Of a stretch of 64,000 nt of DNA, positions 59,095 to 64,000 are shown in pieces; the first letter of the stretch is position 1, and every line of letters begins with the position of its first letter. The DNA is taken from NCBI RefSeq assembly GCF_001999465.1, contig NZ_MQMF01000002.1, positions 434,001 through 498,000 on the forward strand, given 5' to 3'. A model generated the notes under the pieces. It was not told the origin of the DNA. It worked only from the letters and a program-made list of their open reading frames with translations, and made no database searches. This DNA is from Fictibacillus arsenicus (GTDB lineage: Bacteria > Bacillota > Bacilli > Bacillales > Fictibacillaceae). Made by a program: the position numbers and the translations under genes.

Positions 59095-59670
59095 TTATTG
59101 GATATAGTGCGATGATCTTACCCATTTCGCCAAAACTTCCTTTGTACTTAAAATTTCAGCAAATTCCCCGTGCAAATGCGACAAAGCTGACTCATGTACA
59201 TCTTGAGCTGAAAATTTTCTTCCATTATAGGAAGTTAAAGCAAAAGCAGCCGTTCCATCGTGCACGAGAGAAACGCCATATCCGTAGTTTGAAGCCATCC
59301 TTACAGTAGTTGATACACAATGATTTGTCGTCAAACCTACAATTATAAGCTGCTGAATACCTTGTTTATCCAGCTCGTCTTTTAATGCTGTTCCAATAAA
59401 AGCACTATTTACACTTTTAATAAAAAGAGGTTCGTTCTCTTTAGGTTCAAATCCTGTTTTCAGCTGATAACCTAACTTGGTCGGATGCAAAGGTGCATTC
59501 TCATTTTCCGACTGGTGTTGAACATGAAATACGGGTAAATTCGTGTTTCTAAATGCATCTATCAATGTAAGCATATTAACTTCGGCATTTGGGTTGTTTC
59601 GTTCTCCCCAAAAATCTACATCATCAAAACCTTTTTGAACATCAATGATAAGCAAACACGCTTTTTTCAC
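59095..59670 (-). CDS. Isochorismatase-family cysteine hydrolase
   Basis: A 191-residue isochorismatase-like hydrolase with the complete catalytic triad of the family: Asp10 (LLIIDVQKGF), Lys85 (LFIKSVNSAF) and Cys118 (GLTTNHCVSTT). The cis-peptide region precedes Cys118. Members include nicotinamidases and N-carbamoyl hydrolases; the residues that would bind zinc in nicotinamidase are not obvious, so the substrate is left open. Start supported by AAAGGAGCCAAG. Single gene. Confidence 0.91.
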   Translation of the reverse strand: MKKACLLIIDVQKGFDDVDFWGERNNPNAEVNMLTLIDAFRNTNLPVFHVQHQSENENAPLHPTKLGYQLKTGFEPKENEPLFIKSVNSAFIGTALKDELDKQGIQQLIIVGLTTNHCVSTTVRMASNYGYGVSLVHDGTAAFALTSYNGRKFSAQDVHESALSHLHGEFAEILSTKEVLAKWVRSSHYIQ

Positions 59671-59816
59671 GGACTTGGCTCCTTTAGCAGATGATAGTTA
59701 CAGCCTTTAAAGTACTGTTCGATAAACTTTTTACATTTCCTTCCGTAATAATCTAATTCATGTACTCATATCCTTGAAGAAAAGATAGACAAGCACAGCC
59801 CTCGGGAGGAGTAAGT

Positions 59817-60452
59817 TTGAGCGAGTTTTGGGTTTTAAGTTTTCATTTTATGATGCTTGGGATCAGTCTAGCAGTTCCAGTTGGCCCGATTAAACTCGAG
59901 ATGATCAAACGCGGATTATCAGGGGGGTTCTGGCCATCTTGGCTCGTTGGATTAGGAGCAGCAAGTGCTGATTTCATTTTTATGCTTATCATTTTTTTAG
60001 GTCTTTCCCCCTTCTTGCAGAACACCTTCGTACAAACCACAATGTTAGTTATTGGAATCATCATGCTCATGGTCTTAGGAATTTCAACGATTAGAACTGC
60101 TTGGTTACAACAAAGATTTCTTGCAGGAAATGAAGAGAAACCAGAACAAAAGCCTTATTGGACAGGTTTTTTACTCGCATTAATGAATCCTTTTAATTTC
60201 TTGTTTTGGTTTGGCATTTATGGAGGAACACTTCAAAATATTCCTAGTGATACTGAATGGTGGGTTAATGCATACTTAAGTTTGTTTATTATTGTGGGCA
60301 TTATATTATGGAATATTAATGTTGCTTTTACCGTTCATTTTTTTCGTACACTTATTAATGAAATAACCGTTAGAGTGATGACAGGATTAGCAGGGGCAGG
60401 TTTACTTGGTTTCGCTTGTCATTTATTTATTCAGCTATTAAAAAGTATTTGA
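59817..60452 (+). CDS. LysE/RhtB-family exporter
   Basis: A 211-residue six-helix exporter. The N-terminal signature is SLAVPVGPIKLEMIKRGLSGGF (residues about 17-38), typical of LysE/YrhP relatives. The central ALMNPFNFLFWFGIYGG corresponds to the conserved NP helix break. Family members export lysine, threonine, homoserine or similar amino acids. The TTG start follows GGGAGGAGTAAGT. It is monocistronic with its own terminator. Confidence 0.9.
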   Translation: MSEFWVLSFHFMMLGISLAVPVGPIKLEMIKRGLSGGFWPSWLVGLGAASADFIFMLIIFLGLSPFLQNTFVQTTMLVIGIIMLMVLGISTIRTAWLQQRFLAGNEEKPEQKPYWTGFLLALMNPFNFLFWFGIYGGTLQNIPSDTEWWVNAYLSLFIIVGIILWNINVAFTVHFFRTLINEITVRVMTGLAGAGLLGFACHLFIQLLKSI

Positions 60453-60454
60453 AA

Positions 60455-60487
60455 ACAGCCTATGTATCTTTAACATAGGCTGTTCAT
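60455..60487. terminator. Terminator between LysE and YteA genes
   Basis: AACAGCCTATGT and ACATAGGCTGTT arms with a six-base loop; AT-rich on both sides. Confidence 0.8.
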
Positions 60488-60492
60488 TGATT

Positions 60493-61221
60493 TTATTTAT
60501 CGTACTTATCCCGGTCTAACTGTCTTTCTTCTTCTCGATCCAGCTCTTCCTCGTACTCTTCATGTTTACGGTTTTGTACAACATTTCTCTCATTCCCAGT
60601 TATATCCGTTGTTACAAAACCTTCATAGTTTTCTACATAGCCATCATCATCATCAGAGTCTTCATACATTTCGTTATAGTCATGTTTTTCAGGGTCTGTG
60701 AAGTCTGATGGAGTTTCACTTGTTCCGTACTTTGCTACGGATTGCCAAGTATCTTCCGAGTCAAAGAAAGTGGCATCTTTTCCATCGTTGCTTCTTCTCG
60801 AATAATCCGGACCAGATACCGCTTCCTCTACTGGCCTGTCATCTGATGAGTGCTGACCAGGGCTGTGTTCCTTGCAGTAAAGTGTAGATGGAATAGCTTC
60901 CAATCGTTCTTTTAAGATATCTTCTCCGCAAGTTTTACATATACCGTACTTACCTCTTTCAATACTATTAAGTGCTGCATCAATATCCTCCAGTTCTTTC
61001 TCATGGAGGTCGTTTAATGCTATGTCTTTTTCTTTTTCAAACAGCTCTGTTCCAAGATCTCCTGGATGATTATCATAGTTTGATAACTCCCCCGTAGATT
61101 CTTTAGGAAATTCCGAATCACTTCCAAAAGAATCGTTTCTCTCTCTCATATCTTTTATCTCTTTTTTTCGAGCAACTAAAATTTGTTTAAAATGGTCCAT
61201 TTCTTGTGTAGTTAATGACAT
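60493..61221 (-). CDS. yteA: YteA-like TraR/DksA-type zinc-finger protein, sporulation associated
   Basis: A 242-residue protein. An N-terminal coiled-coil (residues about 5-85) with LSNYDNHPGDLGTELFEKEKD leads to a DksA/TraR-type finger, GICKTCGEDI and TLYCKEHSP (Cys95, Cys98, Cys116; His119 replaces the fourth Cys). A long acidic, disordered tail (about 125-242) follows, with many Asp and Glu, a feature of YteA. B. subtilis yteA is expressed during sporulation; the function is not established. The ATG at 61221 has AAGGGAG upstream; longer in-frame starts lack a site. Divergent from the HD-GYP gene. Confidence 0.9.
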   Translation of the reverse strand: MSLTTQEMDHFKQILVARKKEIKDMRERNDSFGSDSEFPKESTGELSNYDNHPGDLGTELFEKEKDIALNDLHEKELEDIDAALNSIERGKYGICKTCGEDILKERLEAIPSTLYCKEHSPGQHSSDDRPVEEAVSGPDYSRRSNDGKDATFFDSEDTWQSVAKYGTSETPSDFTDPEKHDYNEMYEDSDDDDGYVENYEGFVTTDITGNERNVVQNRKHEEYEEELDREEERQLDRDKYDK

Positions 61222-61534
61222 TATTCTAGCTCCCTTCCTGCATCCGTATACCATTTCATACCCGTTTTCCTCAGAAATTATCCATCCCGTGTATTTTGTA
61301 CATTTCACACGCATGCTATACTTTAAAGAATTCTCCCCCTATGAGCCCGCATCGTCCTTCCATTTGCACCTTTTAGCTAAAATAAATGCAAAAAAATACG
61401 ATATTTATAATATGAAAGGTCAAAAACCTACAAAAAATGTAATAAAGTGTAGAAAAATAGCTTTTTTTCCAAGTTTTTGTAAGGTATGCTATTAATATCT
61501 TTTTAAAAGTAATAGCAAGAAGGCGGGTGAAGAA
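61222..61534. other. Divergent intergenic region between YteA and HD-GYP genes
   Basis: AT-rich, with several A/T tracts near 61390-61500. It must hold the promoters for both genes, but I could not identify a clear -35/-10 pair. No reading frame with a ribosome binding site is present. Confidence 0.5.
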
Positions 61535-63031
61535 TTGACTGTACATGAACAATTTGAAAGACGTTTATTAAAGAATTATGTAATTGGTTCAACTGCTGCG
61601 GTTTTAGGAGTTGGCGGCGTCTTTCTATTCACCACGCTCCGTTTTTCGGTTAAAGAAATCTTTGTATTATGCGGTATACTTGTATCTTCCTGCATGATCA
61701 TGTTTTTATTAGAATACCTGTTCTTTCGAATGCATACTTCTGTGTTTCGTACATATTTCAGTAAAAAACTGCCATCGCTGCCGTTAGCGGAAAAAGCTTA
61801 TTTTCATGCGCATCATTTCCCTATCCGGACAGTGAAGCGGATCCTAGGTCCTCATCTTTTTGGCCTATCTATCCCGGCGGTGTGTTTAACAGCTGCAGCT
61901 ATTTACTTTGAATACTTAACTTTACCTTATTACTACATATATCTTGCCTCACTTGGCGCGATCTTAGTTGCCGGTATGCATGCGATCATTGAATTCTTTT
62001 TAACAACAAAAGCTGTTCAGCCTGTTTTAAGAAATATTCAAGAGAAAACGCTGAAAGACCATGGTGTAATTTTATCTTTAGCAACTTCCAGACATATTTC
62101 TATCCAGCGTAAAATTCAGTGGAGCACACTTTTTATCGGGACATTTCCACTTTTATTGTTTGCTTTGGCAAATCAGGTGAGGCTGTATCAGCTTTCATCT
62201 CCTGTTAACGGTTCTTACTGGAGTTGGGCATTCTTCGTACTGCTTATTGGTATCTCTTTTGCTATCTTTGGTGCGTATCTTCTTTTTAAGGATATACAGC
62301 AGCCCATGAACGAACTTCAAGCGGGAATGTATGAAGTACGCACAGGCAACTCAAACGCAAGAGTAGATGATCTTTATTCGGACGAGTTTTCAAAGCTTAT
62401 AAAAGGATTCAACCATATGGCCCGAGCCATTCAGTCTCGTGAACATGAAAACAAACAATTGCTTGAGAGCTTTTTTGCGACGATGGCGGCAACGTTGGAT
62501 GCTAGAGATCCATATACAGCAGGTCATAGTCTCCGCGTTGCAGACTATGCAATGAAAATCGGTCAGATGGCTGGTCTTCCTTTTCAGCAGCTTCTGCAGC
62601 TCAGGAAAGCTGCACTGCTTCATGATATCGGCAAAATCGGAATACCTGATATCGTTCTATTAAAAGAAGAGAAACTCACCCCAGAGGAATTTGAACAAAT
62701 AAAAAAGCACCCTGTAATCGGAGCAGATATACTTGCACAGGTTCAGCCGTTTAATGCGATGAAGCCTCTGCTTCCTGGTGTTCGTTATCATCATGAAAGG
62801 TATGATGGGAACGGCTATCCTGAACAGCTTACAGGAGAGGATATTCCCATTTTCGGAAGGATTATTGCAGTGGCAGATGCTTATGATGCCATGACTTCCG
62901 ATCGTCCATACCGAAAAGGAATGACACATGAAAAAGCTTTGGCGATCTTAGAAGACGGAAAAGGTACACAGTGGGACCCTTATTTAACACAGCTTTTTAT
63001 AGATGAAATGAAACTTAAATCTATTTCATAA
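61535..63031 (+). CDS. Membrane HAMP/HD-GYP cyclic-di-GMP phosphodiesterase-type protein
   Basis: A 498-residue protein. About six to eight membrane helices cover residues 15-250. A HAMP-type linker follows (DIQQPMNELQAGMYEVRTGN), then an HD-GYP domain from about 310 to 490. The HD pair is His363-Asp364 in LLHDIGKIGIPD, and the GYP motif is Gly427-Tyr-Pro in YDGNGYPEQ. VADAYDAMTSDRPYRKGM is also typical. HD-GYP enzymes hydrolyse c-di-GMP to pGpG or GMP. The TTG start follows AGGCGGGTGAAG. It is probably in an operon with the downstream GNAT gene (15-base gap). Confidence 0.92.
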   Translation: MTVHEQFERRLLKNYVIGSTAAVLGVGGVFLFTTLRFSVKEIFVLCGILVSSCMIMFLLEYLFFRMHTSVFRTYFSKKLPSLPLAEKAYFHAHHFPIRTVKRILGPHLFGLSIPAVCLTAAAIYFEYLTLPYYYIYLASLGAILVAGMHAIIEFFLTTKAVQPVLRNIQEKTLKDHGVILSLATSRHISIQRKIQWSTLFIGTFPLLLFALANQVRLYQLSSPVNGSYWSWAFFVLLIGISFAIFGAYLLFKDIQQPMNELQAGMYEVRTGNSNARVDDLYSDEFSKLIKGFNHMARAIQSREHENKQLLESFFATMAATLDARDPYTAGHSLRVADYAMKIGQMAGLPFQQLLQLRKAALLHDIGKIGIPDIVLLKEEKLTPEEFEQIKKHPVIGADILAQVQPFNAMKPLLPGVRYHHERYDGNGYPEQLTGEDIPIFGRIIAVADAYDAMTSDRPYRKGMTHEKALAILEDGKGTQWDPYLTQLFIDEMKLKSIS

Positions 63032-63046
63032 AAAGGAGGTGCTTTT

Positions 63047-63604
63047 ATGAGCACGTATGATAATTTCCCTGTAATTGAAACAGAGAGACTTAAACTACGG
63101 CCCGTTTTGCAGTCTGATATAGCTGAGATTTTCTCCACATTTTCAGATGCAGAGGCACTTCAATACTACGGTATGGAACCTTTGAAGTCGGAAGAAGAGG
63201 CTTTTTCACTTATTGAAGCTTTTGAAAAAGGTTTTAAATCTGGAAGTGCTATTCGATGGGGAATCGTTCTCCAAGGTGAGGATAAACTGATCGGTACGTG
63301 CGGCTTTCATAATTGGAGCAAGTCAGATCAGCGTACAGAGGTAGGATATGAGCTCAACCGGGAATTTTGGCATAAAGGCTTTATGAACGAAGCTTTACGA
63401 GCAATTATTCATTATGGTTTTAATGGAATGGAATTTAACCGGATCGCAGCTACGATCAGACCAGAGAATTCCTCTTCAAGAGCACTGGTTGAGAAGCTCG
63501 GGTTTAATCAAGAGGCATTATTAAAAGAGTACCAAAAAGCAGACGGTGAATTTTACGATATGTATGTGTATTCCCTATTAAAAAGAAATGCAGATCTATA
63601 TTAA
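63047..63604 (+). CDS. GNAT acetyltransferase (RimJ/RimL-like)
   Basis: A 185-residue GNAT-fold acetyltransferase. The N-terminal IETERLKLRPV is typical of the RimJ/RimL-type group. The middle includes WGIVLQGEDKLIGTCGFHNW, then the acetyl-CoA loop, REFWHKGFMNEAL, with the C-terminal RPENSSSRALVEKLGF. It would acetylate an amine, possibly a protein N-terminus; the target is unknown. It starts after AAAAGGAGGTGCTTTT, 15 bases beyond the HD-GYP stop, and ends with a terminator. Confidence 0.92.
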   Translation: MSTYDNFPVIETERLKLRPVLQSDIAEIFSTFSDAEALQYYGMEPLKSEEEAFSLIEAFEKGFKSGSAIRWGIVLQGEDKLIGTCGFHNWSKSDQRTEVGYELNREFWHKGFMNEALRAIIHYGFNGMEFNRIAATIRPENSSSRALVEKLGFNQEALLKEYQKADGEFYDMYVYSLLKRNADLY

Positions 63605-63637
63605 AGAAGCTATGATTACAGATAGCTTCTTTTTTGT
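63605..63637 (+). terminator. Terminator after the GNAT gene
   Basis: AAGAAGCTAT and ATAGCTTCTT arms with a short loop, followed by TTTTG. Confidence 0.9.
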
Positions 63638-63717
63638 TTCACTATTTAAAATGCCTCATTGCTGCATGTTTCGAAAACTTCTTCAGGAGGAATGAAAAGA
63701 AAAAGGAGGTTTTTGAA

Positions 63718-64000
63718 ATGGAGCAAAAAGAAACGTTCTTTGTAACAGCTAAGGGTGAAATACAGCCAATACCGGCAGATGATCAGATTCATTATTTTGA
63801 AATTCAGGCTTCATATGATGAAAAAAAGCAACTGGAACACATTATTTATGAGATGAAAGCCAACACAAAAAAAGAGTGGTTAGATATTTGGTCTCCTAAA
63901 AGGCACTTCAATGAAGCTTATGCGGAACATGACCGAGGTAAAGACAGTAAACTTGCTTACGAACTGTTCCGTTTTCTCTACTTGCTTGGTACAGAAAAAA
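63718..64000 (+). CDS. Hypothetical protein, 3' end outside window
   Basis: An ATG at 63718 with AAAGGAGGTTTTTGAA upstream opens a frame that continues to the window edge (94 codons). The visible part is soluble: KETFFVTAKGEIQPIPADDQ, then a beta strand IHYFEIQASYDE, a helix LEHIIYEMKA, and KEWLDIWSPKRHF. No membrane segment or signal peptide. No family recognised from the partial sequence. Confidence 0.75.
   Translation, partial: MEQKETFFVTAKGEIQPIPADDQIHYFEIQASYDEKKQLEHIIYEMKANTKKEWLDIWSPKRHFNEAYAEHDRGKDSKLAYELFRFLYLLGTEK

Overview
The window looks like chromosome of a low-GC, endospore-forming member of the Bacillaceae, close to Bacillus/Fictibacillus. The evidence is a GerA-type germinant receptor operon, a YaaH-type LysM/GH18 spore protein, a YteA-type zinc-finger protein, YdjO, an IDEAL-domain protein, a T-box leader, a TPP riboswitch and a match to the sigma-B promoter consensus. 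The genus is an inference; no rRNA or tRNA gene is present to settle it. I see no prophage, insertion sequence with a transposase, CRISPR array or plasmid functions.

Layout. 1-2.0 kb: 3'-truncated secreted multidomain nuclease. 2.5-7.4 kb: SRAP DNA-crosslink protein, a small membrane protein and a gerA-type operon in the order A-C-B. 7.6-14.2 kb: acyl-CoA thioesterase, 6-phosphogluconate dehydrogenase, TauE-type exporter, DegV, MarR and WYL regulators, YdjO, and a YtxH protein behind a sigma-B-like promoter. 14.4-19.5 kb: PfeT-type iron efflux ATPase with a Fur-like box, a TetR-controlled ABC exporter and a Nudix hydrolase. 19.8-25.4 kb: phosphate uptake pair, then an SgrR-like regulator divergent from an MFS exporter and a YdcF protein. 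25.6-30.3 kb: dicarboxylate symporter, T-box-controlled proS, YaaH. 30.5-35.6 kb: LacI-controlled sugar cluster (ThuA, two Gfo/Idh/MocA dehydrogenases, epimerase). 35.8-40.8 kb: AI-2E family protein, DUF1206 protein, MFS exporter, and an arsR-orf69-clpP operon behind three phased operator-like sites. 41.2-44.7 kb: thiamine salvage operon (thiD-thiM-thiE-thiW) under a TPP riboswitch. 45-64 kb: mostly single genes, including a SEC-C protein, SteT-like permease, DeoR regulator, YkvI-like transporter, GGDEF and HD-GYP c-di-GMP enzymes, a solitary FlgM-like protein, an NCS2 permease, LysE, YteA and a GNAT enzyme.

Two families of non-coding repeats run through the intergenic DNA. One (six copies) is 130-260 bp, GC-rich, bounded by TTGTTGC/GCAACAA-type inverted ends, and has short and long forms. 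The other is a REP-like palindrome around GGGGTCWGACCCC (eight sites). It often sits where a terminator would be, and once lies inside thiM.

The most unusual locus is the arsR-orf69-clpP operon at 39.4-40.9 kb. It combines a ClpP outside the usual housekeeping context, a 69-residue protein ending like an ssrA tag (AIAA), and three TTACGTAA-type sites at exact 18-bp spacing.
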